The notes under the pieces are model-generated. The model made no database searches, was not told the origin of the DNA, and saw nothing but the letters and a program-made list of their open reading frames with translations. The position numbers and the translations under genes are program-made. Source: Pseudomonadota bacterium (GTDB lineage Bacteria > Pseudomonadota > Alphaproteobacteria > Rhodospirillales > Magnetospirillaceae). From it: DNA of 64,000 nt. Below, one piece after another: positions 36,880-46,225 of the stretch (positions within the stretch are counted from its first letter, which is position 1; each line of letters starts with the position of its first letter). The stretch spans positions 124,001-188,000 of the forward strand of contig JAJXWP010000003.1 of assembly GCA_021781575.1 (NCBI GenBank), read 5' to 3'.

Positions 36880-38289
36880 ATGACTGACGAATTTCTTTCG
36901 CGTATCGCCGCCATCGTCGGGCCCAACGGCCTGATCACCGAGCCTGCCGCCATGACCCCCTATCTGGAAGAGGAACGCGGCCTGTTCCACGGCCGCGCCC
37001 GCATGGTGGTACGGCCCGCCTCGACTGCCGAAACCGCCGAAGTGGTGCGCCTTTGCGCCGAAGCGGGACTCAGCATCGTCCCGCAGGGGGGCAACACCGG
37101 GTTGTGCGGCGGTGCGGCGCCCGATCTCTCGGGCGACCAAGTGGTGCTCAGCCTGCAGCGGATGAATCGGGTGCGCGCCATCGATCCGCTCAACTTCACC
37201 ATTACCGTCGATGCCGGCGTGATCCTCGAGAGCGTCCAGCAAGCCGCCGACCAAGCTGGCTGCCTGTTCCCCTTGAGCCTGGGGGCCGAAGGCAGCTGTC
37301 AGATTGGCGGCAATATCTCGACCAATGCCGGCGGCTCCGGCGTGCTGCGCTACGGCAATACCCGCGACCTGGTGCTGGGCCTTGAGGTGGTGTTGCCGGA
37401 TGGCCGGGTGTGGGACGGATTGAAATGCCTGCGCAAGGACAACACCGGCTATGACCTCAAGCACCTGTTCATCGGCGGCGAAGGAACCTTGGGCATCATC
37501 ACCGCCGCCGTGCTGAAGCTTTTCCCCAAACCACAGGAAGTGGAGACCGGCTTCTGCGCCCTCTCCGACCTCGACGCGGCATTGGCTCTTCTCGCCCGCG
37601 GGCGCGCCGCCACCGGCGATCAGGTTACCGCCTTCGAGCTGGTGCCCCGCATCGGGCTTGAACTGGGCTGTCGGCTGGTTCCGGGGGTGACCGATCCGTT
37701 CGATGGGCCGCACCAGTGGTACGCCCTTATCGAACTGTCCAGTTCACGCTCGGACGGGTCCCTCAAGGAAACCATGGAAACCCTCCTGGGCGCGGCGTTC
37801 GAGGCGGGCGAGGTAGCCGATGCCGTCATCGCGTCATCGTTCGACCAGCGCGACGCGTTGTGGCGCATCCGAGAAAACATTCCGGAAGCCCAGAAGCGCG
37901 AAGGAGGCAGCATAAAGCACGACGTCTCTGTCCCTACCTCGGCAGTTCCCCAATTCATTCGCCGAGCCACCGCGGCGGTCGAGCAGGCAATGCCCGGCGT
38001 GCGGGCCGTCCCCTTCGGCCACCTGGGCGACGGAAACATCCATTTCAACCTGACCCAGCCGGCCGGGGCCGACAAGCAGGCATTCCTCGGCCGTTGGGAA
38101 GAAATGAATCGCATCGTGCACGACATCGTCGTCGACATGCGGGGATCGATCAGCGCCGAACACGGCATCGGCCAACTGAAGAAGGGTGAATTGGCCCACT
38201 ACAAGGCACCGCTCGAGCTCGAACTGATGCAGCGCATCAAGGCGGCACTCGATCCCCAGGGCATCATGAATCCGGGAAAGATTCTTTAG
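36880..38289 (+). CDS. FAD-binding oxidoreductase, GlcD / D-2-hydroxyacid dehydrogenase type
   Basis: 469 residues from the ATG at 36880 (a TTG seven codons upstream is possible). The VAO/PCMH FAD-binding domain (about 35-215) has VPQGGNTGLCGGAAPD, GGNISTNAGGSGVLRYGNTRD and HLFIGGEGTLGIIT. The C-terminal FAD-oxidase domain ends with FGHLGDGNIHFNL, SAEHGIGQLKKGEL and DPQGIMNPGKIL. The family oxidises D-2-hydroxy acids (D-2-hydroxyglutarate, D-lactate, glycolate). With no GlcE/GlcF partners, a single-subunit D-2-hydroxyglutarate dehydrogenase-like enzyme is the best guess. Confidence 0.88.
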   Translation: MTDEFLSRIAAIVGPNGLITEPAAMTPYLEEERGLFHGRARMVVRPASTAETAEVVRLCAEAGLSIVPQGGNTGLCGGAAPDLSGDQVVLSLQRMNRVRAIDPLNFTITVDAGVILESVQQAADQAGCLFPLSLGAEGSCQIGGNISTNAGGSGVLRYGNTRDLVLGLEVVLPDGRVWDGLKCLRKDNTGYDLKHLFIGGEGTLGIITAAVLKLFPKPQEVETGFCALSDLDAALALLARGRAATGDQVTAFELVPRIGLELGCRLVPGVTDPFDGPHQWYALIELSSSRSDGSLKETMETLLGAAFEAGEVADAVIASSFDQRDALWRIRENIPEAQKREGGSIKHDVSVPTSAVPQFIRRATAAVEQAMPGVRAVPFGHLGDGNIHFNLTQPAGADKQAFLGRWEEMNRIVHDIVVDMRGSISAEHGIGQLKKGELAHYKAPLELELMQRIKAALDPQGIMNPGKIL

Positions 38290-38593
38290 GTCTATCAAAG
38301 GCTTGAGCGCGGCTTGGCCTGTTGGCCGAACAGCGCTTGCGCCACGGCGGGTCGGGGCCTTCGCCACCACTGACGGATGTTCGTCGGCAAGCACGGTTTT
38401 GGCTGTTCACCGGCCGCCGCCGCGGTCATAATCCGGCCGCATGCTCAGCCCGCATTTCTCATACTCTCGTTGTCGGTGTGCCTGCGCGCGAAGAGCGTGT
38501 GACTGCGGGCGAGGGGCGAGACTTGTCGGATCGCCTCCGCGCAATGAGGCGAACCTGGAGCGGACAAACGCCATGCCGGCGGGAATGTAAGAC
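38290..38593. other. Intergenic region before lptF
   Basis: 304 bases with no supported gene. It should contain the promoter of the lptF-lptD-surA-pdxA-rsmA operon; no pair of promoter boxes with normal spacing was found (TTGGCT and CATAAT occur but 22 bases apart). I see no lptG remnant here. Confidence 0.55.
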
Positions 38594-39718
38594 ATGCGGG
38601 CCACCATCGTCCGCTACATTCTGCGGCAAATGGCCGTGGGCATGGTGTTGGTCACCATTGGGCTGACGGCGATCCTTTGGCTGACCCAGTCGCTGCGGTT
38701 CATCGAGGTAACGGTGAACAAGGGCGCCTCCATCGGCACCTTCCTCAAGCTCACCCTGCTGGTGATGCCCAATTTCCTCACCGTGATCCTGCCGGTATCG
38801 CTTTTTGCCGTCGTGTTGTTCACCTACAACAAGCTGATCACCGATCGTGAATTGGTGGTATTGCGGGCGGCCGGGCTGAGCCACTGGACCTTGGCCCGGC
38901 CGGCCCTGTTGCTGGCGGCGGTCAGCATGCTCGCCGGGCTGGTGCTGAACGTCTGGATCATCCCGCGCACGGTGGAGGAGTTCCATCAGCTCCAATGGTC
39001 GCTGCGCAACAACGCCACCAGCGTCATGTTGCAGGAAGGCCAGTTCAACCAGATGGGGGACGGCCTGACCGTCTACGTCCGGGCCCGCAGCCCGAAAGGC
39101 GAATTGCTCGGCATCATCGTCTACGACCGCCGCAATCCCGACCGCACGGTGACGTTGATGGCGGAACGCGGGGCACTGATCAAAGGGGAGAACGGCACGC
39201 CGAAAGTACTGATGATCAACGGCACCCGGCAGCAGGTGACTCGTGGCTCCAATCGCCTGTCGTTGCTATATTTCGACAATTATGCCATGGAATTCACCGA
39301 CTCTGCGGCAAACCCCGAGGAGCGAAGCCGTGACGCCCGCGAACGTCCGACGGCGGAACTTTTCTCGGTGACCGAGAGCCAGGTCGGGCCGGTCGCTTTC
39401 CGTCAATTCCGTGTCGAGGGACATCAGAGATTGGCATCGCCGCTGTACCATTTCTCTTTTGCCTTCGTTGCCGCGGCCTGCCTGCTGTCCGGCTGGTTCA
39501 ACCGCCGCGGCCAGGGGCGCCGCCTGATCCTGGCGATCGGGCTGATGGTTGCCATCCAGGCCTTGGCGCTGGGCGTGTCGAACCTGGCGACACGGCATCT
39601 GTCGCTGATCCCGCTGATCTATCTGACTCCCCTGCTGCCCTCGGCCATCGGCGCCTGGGTCCTGCTGGCGCCATCGCTGAGAAAGCCGATGTCGGCCGCC
39701 GGCTTGCCGGCTGGTTGA
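38594..39718 (+). CDS. lptF: LPS export ABC transporter permease LptF
   Basis: 374 residues, YjgP/YjgQ family. Three N-terminal membrane helices (about 12-130), a periplasmic beta-jellyroll (about 135-275; NNATSVMLQEGQFNQMGDGLTVYVR), and three C-terminal helices (about 285-365). With LptG and the LptB ATPase it extracts LPS from the inner membrane. The wording ITDRELVVLRAAGLS in the coupling region and the jellyroll fit LptF better than LptG. lptD follows after 13 bases, so the lptG gene usually found between them is absent. Confidence 0.88.
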   Translation: MRATIVRYILRQMAVGMVLVTIGLTAILWLTQSLRFIEVTVNKGASIGTFLKLTLLVMPNFLTVILPVSLFAVVLFTYNKLITDRELVVLRAAGLSHWTLARPALLLAAVSMLAGLVLNVWIIPRTVEEFHQLQWSLRNNATSVMLQEGQFNQMGDGLTVYVRARSPKGELLGIIVYDRRNPDRTVTLMAERGALIKGENGTPKVLMINGTRQQVTRGSNRLSLLYFDNYAMEFTDSAANPEERSRDARERPTAELFSVTESQVGPVAFRQFRVEGHQRLASPLYHFSFAFVAAACLLSGWFNRRGQGRRLILAIGLMVAIQALALGVSNLATRHLSLIPLIYLTPLLPSAIGAWVLLAPSLRKPMSAAGLPAG

Positions 39719-39731
39719 CGGAGTCGACATC

Positions 39732-41984
39732 TTGCGCCTCCGCCGCCTGACCGTCTCCGCCTTCGCTCTGTGCGTCGCCGCTGCGCTGCCGGCCTATGGG
39801 CAACAGCCCCCCGCGGCCGACGGCGACGGCAAGAGCGCTGACAAGCAGGCGCCGCCACCGGCCAAACCGGCCAAGAAGCGCCGGGTCCAGCACAACGGCC
39901 CGGTCCGGATTACCGCCGACCAGGTCATCTACGACCGCGACCTCAATACGGTCACGGCCAGCGGCCATGTGGAAATCGACCAAGCCGGCCGCGTGTTGCT
40001 GGCCGACACGGTGTCCTACAACCTGAAACAGGACGTCATCATCGCCGCTGGCAATGTCAGCGTCACCGAGCCGACCGGCGAAGTCAGCTTCTCCGATTAC
40101 ACCGAACTGACCGGTGACATGAAGGATGCCGTCTCGCAAGGCATTCGCGTGCTGATGATCGACGATTCGCGCCTTTCGGCCAAGTCCGGCCACCGTATCG
40201 CCGGTGACCGCAGCATCCTCGACAAGGCCATCTATACAGCTTGCAAGCCTTGCGCCGAGGACCCGACCAAGCCGCCCCTGTGGGACCTCAAGGCCAAGGA
40301 AGTCATCCACAACGAAGTCGACCACATCATCCAATACAAGGATGCCTGGCTTGAGATGGGCGGCGTCCCGGTAGCCTACACGCCGTATATGCAGCACGCC
40401 GACCCTACGGTAAAGCGCGAAAGCGGATTACTGCCACCCAGCGTGCTCAACAACAACATCATCGGCTCGGGCCTCAAGATCCCGTATTTCCAGGTCATCG
40501 ACCCCTCTCAGGACGTGACCCTGTCCCCCATGCTGACCAGCAAGAACGATGCCTGGCTGGGGGTGGTCGACCGCTACCGCAGCGAGGATGGCGAAGCCAA
40601 GACGGTGTTCAGTGTCGCCGACCTGTCGTCGGAAGGCTACGCCGGCAATCCCACCATCGGCTGGCATGTGGACGCCCACGGTGAGTTCGACCTCAACGAG
40701 GACTGGCGGGCCGGCTACCAGATCCAGCGGGTGTCGGACCTGGCCTATCTCCCCACCTTCGGCTATATCACGCCCCTGCCATATCTGACCACGCGGCCCT
40801 ATTTGGAAGATTTCGGCTATCGAAATTACGCCTCGATCGAGGGCTATACCTTCCAGAATCTCGTTCCGATGATGCTGCCCGCCGGGGCGGCGGCGCTCCG
40901 GCAGGCCCCGGTGGTGTTCCCGCTGGTCAACTACAACTACGTGGGCGACCCCGGCGCCTATGGCGGTTTCTGGACATTCGATACGCACGGCGCCGCCGTC
41001 ACCCGAGGGTTGGGAACCGACAGCCGGCAGATCAATACCGTAACGGCGTGGAACCTTCCCTATACCGCGTCGGATGGCGAGGTATACCATCTGACCGCCT
41101 CCATGCGGGCCGACGGCTACAACACCAACGACCTGACCCCGCAGGACAGCAAGATGGTCAATGCGACCCGCCTGCTGCCCGATCTTGCGGTTGATTGGCG
41201 GTATCCGTTCACCAAGCTCGGCGAGCATTCGTCACAGACCATCACCCCCATCGTGATGGTCAGCGCCAGCCCGTATGGCGGCAATTCCTACAGAATTCCG
41301 AACGAGGACAGCCTCGACTTCGAGTTGAACGATCTCAACATCTTCAGCCCCCAGCCCTCCACCGGCTATGACCGGGTGGTCAGCGGGCCGCGCGTCGCCT
41401 ATGGTGGCGAATACACCATCGTCAACCGCGGCGCCCAGAGCGCCGATTTCCTTTTGGGCCAAAGCTACCAGTTGCATCCCCAGTACGCTTTGCCGCAAGG
41501 TACCGGTCTCGACCACAATCTGTCCGACATCGTCGGCCGAGCGGCGGTTTCGCCGTCCACCAACGTGGTCTTCGACTACTCGTTCCGCGTGAGCGAGAGC
41601 GACCTGATGTTGCGCCGTAGCGAAATCACCGCCTCGTTCGGCCCGCGCCCGCTCAATCTGCAGACGAACTACGTCTTCTACGATAAACTGAGCCCGACCA
41701 GCCCGTTCAATGCCCGCGAACAGCTGTCGACGACCTTGACCGCGCAGTTCAGCCATTACTGGTCGTCCCAGTTCTACACCACGCAGAACCTCGGCGCCGG
41801 GGCCGTACCGCTGCAGACCGGCTTCCGGGTGATTTACGATGACGAATGCTTCACGGTGACCGCCGATGCCGGCGACCGCTATACAATGCTGCCGATTCAG
41901 CTGCAGACCTTCAGCGCCGGGCATTATCTGATGCTCAGCGTCATCTTCAAAACCCTGGGCCAATTCCCTGTGGACATATTCTGA
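39732..41984 (+). CDS. lptD: LPS-assembly protein LptD
   Basis: 750 residues. Signal peptide about 1-23 (LPAYGQ). The N-terminal OstA/LptA-like jellyroll (about 50-180) has ITADQVIYDRDLNTVTASGHVEID, and YTACKPCAEDPTKPPLWDLKA is a conserved Cys pair. The rest is the outer-membrane LptD barrel. It inserts LPS into the outer leaflet together with LptE (not in the window). One further Cys (DDECFTVT) near the end could complete a disulfide. The start is TTG at 39732 preceded by ACGGAG; no better ATG gives a signal peptide. Confidence 0.93.
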   Translation: MRLRRLTVSAFALCVAAALPAYGQQPPAADGDGKSADKQAPPPAKPAKKRRVQHNGPVRITADQVIYDRDLNTVTASGHVEIDQAGRVLLADTVSYNLKQDVIIAAGNVSVTEPTGEVSFSDYTELTGDMKDAVSQGIRVLMIDDSRLSAKSGHRIAGDRSILDKAIYTACKPCAEDPTKPPLWDLKAKEVIHNEVDHIIQYKDAWLEMGGVPVAYTPYMQHADPTVKRESGLLPPSVLNNNIIGSGLKIPYFQVIDPSQDVTLSPMLTSKNDAWLGVVDRYRSEDGEAKTVFSVADLSSEGYAGNPTIGWHVDAHGEFDLNEDWRAGYQIQRVSDLAYLPTFGYITPLPYLTTRPYLEDFGYRNYASIEGYTFQNLVPMMLPAGAAALRQAPVVFPLVNYNYVGDPGAYGGFWTFDTHGAAVTRGLGTDSRQINTVTAWNLPYTASDGEVYHLTASMRADGYNTNDLTPQDSKMVNATRLLPDLAVDWRYPFTKLGEHSSQTITPIVMVSASPYGGNSYRIPNEDSLDFELNDLNIFSPQPSTGYDRVVSGPRVAYGGEYTIVNRGAQSADFLLGQSYQLHPQYALPQGTGLDHNLSDIVGRAAVSPSTNVVFDYSFRVSESDLMLRRSEITASFGPRPLNLQTNYVFYDKLSPTSPFNAREQLSTTLTAQFSHYWSSQFYTTQNLGAGAVPLQTGFRVIYDDECFTVTADAGDRYTMLPIQLQTFSAGHYLMLSVIFKTLGQFPVDIF

Positions 41985-41986
41985 CC

Positions 41987-43267
41987 ATGATCTCGTCCCG
42001 CTTCTTCGCCTCCCTGTTCGCCCGTTGCCTGGCGATCACCCTCCTGCTTGCCCCCTTTGCCACCGCCTCCGCGGCCGAGCAGGACGTGCAGAGGGTAGCC
42101 GCCGTGGTCAACGACGAAGTCATCACCCTGCGCGACCTTGAAAACCGCATGAAGATGGCCTTGCTGTCGTCCAACCTGCCCGACTCGGTCGAGGTGCGGT
42201 CCCGCCTGATGCCGCAGGTCTTGCGGCGTCTGATCGATGAACATCTGGAACTGCAGGAAGCCGCCCGCCTGAAGCTGTCCGTCTCCACCGCCGAGATCGC
42301 CGGCGGCTTGGCGACGATCGAGCAGCGGAACCATATGAAGCCGGGCTCGTTCGAACCGATGTTGAAAAGCAAGGGCGTCGACCCGGAGACAATCCGCCAG
42401 CAGATCCGCGCCGAATTGGCCTGGGGCCAAGTGGTCCGTCACGAACTGCGCAGCCAGCTCAACATCAGCGACGACGCGGTAGACGCCCGCCTCGCGGCAC
42501 TCAAGGCGAATCTGGGAAAACCGGAGTTCCTGGTCGCGGAAATCTTCCTCTCCGTCGACAATCCCAGCCATGAGGAGGAAATCCGCACGCTGGGCGACCG
42601 GCTCATCGAACAGATGCGGCAAGGCGCGCCGTTTTCCGCCCTGGCCATGCAGTTCAGCCAGACGGGCGCCGCCGGCGGCGATCTCGGCTGGGTCTCGCAA
42701 GGCATGCTCGACGAGCGGCTGATGACCGCCTTGTCGGAAATGCGGCCGGGCCAAGTCACGCCGCCGCTGCGAACCGCCGACGGATACCACATCCTGCTGC
42801 TGCGCGACAGGCGGTTGGTCGGCCAGGGGCTGAGCACCGGCCCGACCATCGACGTGCTGACCGTCGAACTGACCAGCCTGCCCAGCGCCACCCCGGCCGA
42901 GCGCGACACCCAGCTCAAGCGCCTGCGCGACAGCCTGGCTGCCGGCAAGAGCTGCGACGACTACGAAAAGCTGGCCAAGGACGTGCCGTCGGCAACGACG
43001 GCGCGGGCGACCGAAGTCCCGCTGACGCAGGTTCCGCCCGCAGTTGCCAAGCTGATCGACGGCCTGCCCGTTGGCGGCCTCAGCGAACCGCTGGATGGTC
43101 ACAACTGGCGCCGCATGTTCGCCATTTGCGGCCGTCATGACGATGCCGGCGGACTGCCGTCGCGCGACACCATCCGTCGCCGCATGGAGGAAGAGCAGTT
43201 CGAGGTCCTGGCCAGGCGCTATCTGCGCGACTTGCGGCGAGCTGCGTTCATCGAGTTGCGCGTCTGA
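41987..43267 (+). CDS. surA: Periplasmic chaperone / peptidyl-prolyl isomerase SurA
   Basis: 426 residues. Signal peptide about 1-28 (ATASAA). SurA_N domain about 30-165 (VAAVVNDEVITLRDLENRM). One parvulin domain about 170-285 with QFSQTGAAGGDLGWVSQGML. The last part is a degenerate second parvulin-like and C-terminal helix region. It assists folding of outer-membrane proteins such as LptD, encoded 2 bases upstream. The stop shares one base with the pdxA start. Confidence 0.92.
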   Translation: MISSRFFASLFARCLAITLLLAPFATASAAEQDVQRVAAVVNDEVITLRDLENRMKMALLSSNLPDSVEVRSRLMPQVLRRLIDEHLELQEAARLKLSVSTAEIAGGLATIEQRNHMKPGSFEPMLKSKGVDPETIRQQIRAELAWGQVVRHELRSQLNISDDAVDARLAALKANLGKPEFLVAEIFLSVDNPSHEEEIRTLGDRLIEQMRQGAPFSALAMQFSQTGAAGGDLGWVSQGMLDERLMTALSEMRPGQVTPPLRTADGYHILLLRDRRLVGQGLSTGPTIDVLTVELTSLPSATPAERDTQLKRLRDSLAAGKSCDDYEKLAKDVPSATTARATEVPLTQVPPAVAKLIDGLPVGGLSEPLDGHNWRRMFAICGRHDDAGGLPSRDTIRRRMEEEQFEVLARRYLRDLRRAAFIELRV

Positions 43268-44256
43268 TGAAGCCGCTGGCCCTCACCATGGGCGAGCCCG
43301 CCGGCATCGGCGGCGACATTGCCCTGGCGGCTTGGCTCGAACGCCGGCAAGCCGCCCTGCCGACTTTCTTCGTCATCGATGACGCCCATCGGTTGACCGC
43401 GCTGGCCCAACGTCTGGGCATGCCCGTCGAAATACGCCCGATCGCCGAACCGGAGGCTGCGGGCGAATGTTTCGACCAGGCGCTGCCGGTTCTGCACCGC
43501 CCGCTGGCGGCGCCGGTCCGCCCCGGCTTGCCGGCGGTGACCAACGGCCGAGCCGTCATCGCATCGATTGAAGAAGCGGTCCGCCTTGTCCAGGGCGGGA
43601 GGGCCGCCGCCGTCGTCACCAATCCAATCCACAAGAAGGCGCTCTACGACGCCGGTTTCGGCTTTCCCGGCCATACGGAGTTCCTGGCCCAGCTGGCCGG
43701 ACGGCACCGCGTGGTGATGATGCTGGCCTGCCCACAGCTGCGGGTCGTGCCGGTCACCATTCATGTGCCGCTACGCCGCGCCGTCGAATCATTGAAGAGC
43801 GCCGATATCGTGGCCGCAGGCCGCATCGCCGCCGAGGCACTGAGCGGCGATTTCGGCATTCCTCGCCCTCGCCTGGCCGTAGCCGGCCTCAATCCCCATG
43901 CCGGAGAAGGCGGTTCCATCGGCCGCGAGGACCAGGAAATCGTCGCCCCGGCGGTGGCTGCCTTGCGCCACGAGGGGATCGACGCCTTCGGGCCGCTGGC
44001 GGCTGACACCATGTTCCATGCCCAAGCCCGCGCCGAGTACGACCTGGCCCTGTGCATGTATCATGACCAGGCGCTGATTCCGCTGAAGACCATCGATTTC
44101 GACGGTGGGGTCAATGTCACCCTCGGGCTGCCGTTCATCCGCACCTCGCCGGACCACGGCACCGCCTTGGACCTGGCCGGCACCGGGCAAGCCCGCCCGG
44201 CCAGCCTGATCGCCGCCCTCACGATGGCGGGCGAGATGGCATCGCGGCGTGGCTGA
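43267..44256 (+). CDS. pdxA: 4-hydroxythreonine-4-phosphate dehydrogenase
   Basis: 329 residues. NAD-dependent step of the DXP-dependent vitamin B6 pathway. Signatures: LTMGEPAGIGGDIAL at the N-terminus, the metal-binding HTEFLAQL, GLNPHAGEGGSIG and MYHDQALIPLKTIDFDGGVNVTLGLP. Together with pdxH at 27 kb this indicates de novo PLP synthesis. The ATG begins on the last base of the surA stop, and the gene overlaps rsmA by 8 bases. Confidence 0.96.
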   Translation: MKPLALTMGEPAGIGGDIALAAWLERRQAALPTFFVIDDAHRLTALAQRLGMPVEIRPIAEPEAAGECFDQALPVLHRPLAAPVRPGLPAVTNGRAVIASIEEAVRLVQGGRAAAVVTNPIHKKALYDAGFGFPGHTEFLAQLAGRHRVVMMLACPQLRVVPVTIHVPLRRAVESLKSADIVAAGRIAAEALSGDFGIPRPRLAVAGLNPHAGEGGSIGREDQEIVAPAVAALRHEGIDAFGPLAADTMFHAQARAEYDLALCMYHDQALIPLKTIDFDGGVNVTLGLPFIRTSPDHGTALDLAGTGQARPASLIAALTMAGEMASRRG

Positions 44257-45097
44257 GGGCTTGCCGCCCTTACGCGAGGTTATCGCTGCCCACGGGCTGG
44301 CGGCGCGCAAGTCGTTGGGTCAGCATTTCCTGCTTGACCTCAATCTGACCGGACGTATCGCCCGGGCGGCCGGCGACCTGTCCCGCGGCACCACCATCGA
44401 GGTGGGCCCCGGCCCCGGCGGCCTTACCCGGGCGTTGCTGGATGCCGGAGCCCGGCGGGTGATCGCGGTAGAGCGGGACGACCGCGCCGTGGCCATCCAA
44501 CAGGAACTGGCCGGAGCTTATCCCGGGCGCCTCGAGGTACTGGCCGGCGATGCCCTGGAGGTCGACGTCGCCGGGCTGGGGGAGTGCCCGCGGCGCATCG
44601 TCGCCAACCTGCCCTACAACATCTCAACGGTGCTGCTGATCGGCTGGCTGCGCCAGGCGGAAGCGTTCGAGAGCCTCACCCTGATGTTCCAGAAGGAGGT
44701 GGTCGACCGCCTCGCCGCCGCCCCGCGCACCGCCGAGTATGGCCGACTGTCGGTGATTACCCAGTGGCGATGCTCGGTGCGGCCGCTGTTCAACGTGGCA
44801 CGCGAAGCCTTCACCCCGCCGCCGAAGGTGGTCAGCACCGTGGTCCAATTAGTGCCGCGGGCCGAGCCTTTGGCGGCCGCCCGTATGGAGGTGCTGGAGC
44901 GGGTCACCGCGGCGGCTTTTGGCCAGCGCCGCAAGATGCTGCGCTCCAGCCTCAGATCCCTGGGCAACGCCGAAGCCCTCCTTGACGCCACTGGCCTCGC
45001 TCCGACGTTACGGGCCGAGGAAGTCGACGTGGAAGGCTTCTGCGCGCTGGCCAGGGCAGCGGAGTCCCTGTGCCCTACTTCGGCAGGCGATCGGTGA
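44249..45097 (+). CDS. rsmA: 16S rRNA (adenine1518/1519-N6,N6)-dimethyltransferase RsmA (KsgA)
   Basis: 282 residues. Dimethylates two adjacent adenines in the 3' terminal helix of 16S rRNA during small-subunit maturation. Motifs: KSLGQHFLLDLNLTGRIAR, VGPGPGGLTRALLDAG (SAM motif I), RRIVANLPYNIST (catalytic NLPY) and FTPPPKVVSTVV. It starts with GTG inside the end of pdxA. The last 23 bases overlap the end of bluB on the opposite strand. Confidence 0.96.
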   Translation: MAEGLPPLREVIAAHGLAARKSLGQHFLLDLNLTGRIARAAGDLSRGTTIEVGPGPGGLTRALLDAGARRVIAVERDDRAVAIQQELAGAYPGRLEVLAGDALEVDVAGLGECPRRIVANLPYNISTVLLIGWLRQAEAFESLTLMFQKEVVDRLAAAPRTAEYGRLSVITQWRCSVRPLFNVAREAFTPPPKVVSTVVQLVPRAEPLAAARMEVLERVTAAAFGQRRKMLRSSLRSLGNAEALLDATGLAPTLRAEEVDVEGFCALARAAESLCPTSAGDR

Positions 45098-45842
45098 GGA
45101 ACTCCCCTTCGTTGACCGCGCGCTGATCGGCACGCAGCCGATCAAGCAGCCCGCCATCCGCCGTGTCATTGCCCCACTGGTCGAAATGGATCAGTTGGTC
45201 CAAGGGCAGGCGGGGCAACCAGCCCGCCGCCTCCAGCTCCGGCTTGGGGTGATAGCCGCGGATCTTGCCGACGCACAAATAGGCGATCGGAATCACGCGC
45301 TGCGGAATATTCAGGGCCCGCTGCACCACGCCGTTGTCGAAGATGCTGACCCACCCGACGCCAAGCCCCTCGGCGCGGGCCGCCAGCCATAGATTCTGTA
45401 CCGCGCAGACCGAGCTGTAGAGGTCCATGGTGCGGATATGGGTGCGGCCGATGACCACTGGCCCGGCCCGGTCGCGGTCGCAGGTCACGCAGATGTTGAC
45501 CGGCGCCTCCATGATTCCTTCCAGCTTGAGGGAGCGGTAGATGTCCTGTTTGTCCTCGGGAAACATCAACGCGGCCTCGGCATGCGCTTTCAGAAAGGCA
45601 TCATGGACCGTCTTGCGCACCGCCGGGTCGCGGACGACCAGGAAGCTCCACGGCTGCATGAAGCCGACCGACGGCGCGTGATGGGCTGCGACAAGAAGGC
45701 GGCTCAAGACCTCGTCGGGTACCGGGTCGGGCAGGAATTCGCCACGGGTATCGCGGCGGGTGAGAATCGCCTCATAGACGCCGCGACATTCGGCGGCGGG
45801 TAAGGCAACGGCGGGCAGCAAGCAATCGGGTGTGGCATCCAT
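45075..45842 (-). CDS. bluB: 5,6-dimethylbenzimidazole synthase BluB
   Basis: 255 residues, nitroreductase fold. Converts reduced FMN with oxygen to 5,6-dimethylbenzimidazole, the lower ligand of vitamin B12. Family features: ILTRRDTRGEFLPDPVPDEV, HHAPSVGFMQPWSFLVV, LEGIMEAPVNICVTCDRDR, VCAVQNLWLAARAEGLGVG and IPIAYLCVGKIRGYHPKPEL. General nitroreductases lack this combination. The ATG at 45842 has AAGGGG eight bases upstream; reading further upstream would enter the riboswitch. The cobalamin riboswitch confirms the role. It overlaps rsmA convergently by 23 bases. Confidence 0.93.
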   Translation of the reverse strand: MDATPDCLLPAVALPAAECRGVYEAILTRRDTRGEFLPDPVPDEVLSRLLVAAHHAPSVGFMQPWSFLVVRDPAVRKTVHDAFLKAHAEAALMFPEDKQDIYRSLKLEGIMEAPVNICVTCDRDRAGPVVIGRTHIRTMDLYSSVCAVQNLWLAARAEGLGVGWVSIFDNGVVQRALNIPQRVIPIAYLCVGKIRGYHPKPELEAAGWLPRLPLDQLIHFDQWGNDTADGGLLDRLRADQRAVNEGEFLTDRLPK

Positions 45843-45902
45843 CGTCAGTCCCCTTTGATGGCACGCTCGCCCCACCGTCCGCGCGTGGCGAGCCGTCCCC
45901 GT

Positions 45903-46070
45903 CTGGCCGGTCTTCTGACTTGGGGCGACGATCGCGCCCGGGCGCCTTCCCAGCCTCAGCCAGTGGCATATGCCCGGACCAACTCCCCTTACAGCGTTGG
46001 GCACGTCGCGGATTCGCACCGCGTTCCCGATTCTCCCGCCGGGCAAGGGCGGGCACCAGATGGTTGGTTC
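45903..46070 (-). promoter_or_regulatory. Cobalamin (adenosylcobalamin) riboswitch upstream of bluB
   Basis: Read on the minus strand, it holds in order the TGGTGCCC element, CGGGAACGCGGTGCGAATCC (the conserved core with GGTGCGAATCC), GACGTGCCC plus AACGCTGTAAGGGG (conserved GCCCgcaACTGTaa region), a variable stem rich in GC, and the closing AGTCAGAAGACCGGCC, which is a version of GCCAGGAGACCTGCC. The order and spacing match the B12 box family. It ends about 60 bases before the bluB start, so it probably controls translation or early termination when B12 is sufficient. Confidence 0.93.
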
Positions 46071-46225
46071 GTTTTAACCGATTGCCGATCGAGATACCAG
46101 TGGGAGGGCTCCCCCGCGGTAGCGCCATGCCGGCCGCCCGACTACGCCGCGGATGCCATGGGTTGACGCGTCACGCTCGGGGTTGTTCGCCGGTCCGCCG
46201 TGTATTGCACGGCCTCAGGCCGGGG

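Noticed and set aside
38399-38432. Promoter before lptF (TTGGCT ... CATAAT)
   Set aside because: The 22-base spacing is far outside the normal range.
38573-38590. Five-codon mini reading frame just before lptF
   Set aside because: It is too short to tell from chance and has no ribosome site of note.
46018-46032. tRNA T-loop-like sequence (GATTCGCACC region)
   Set aside because: It is the conserved core of the cobalamin riboswitch read on the other strand. No acceptor or anticodon stem is present.
45843-46046. 68-codon N-terminal extension of BluB
   Set aside because: It runs through the cobalamin riboswitch, is not nitroreductase-like, and the ATG at 45842 has a proper ribosome site.
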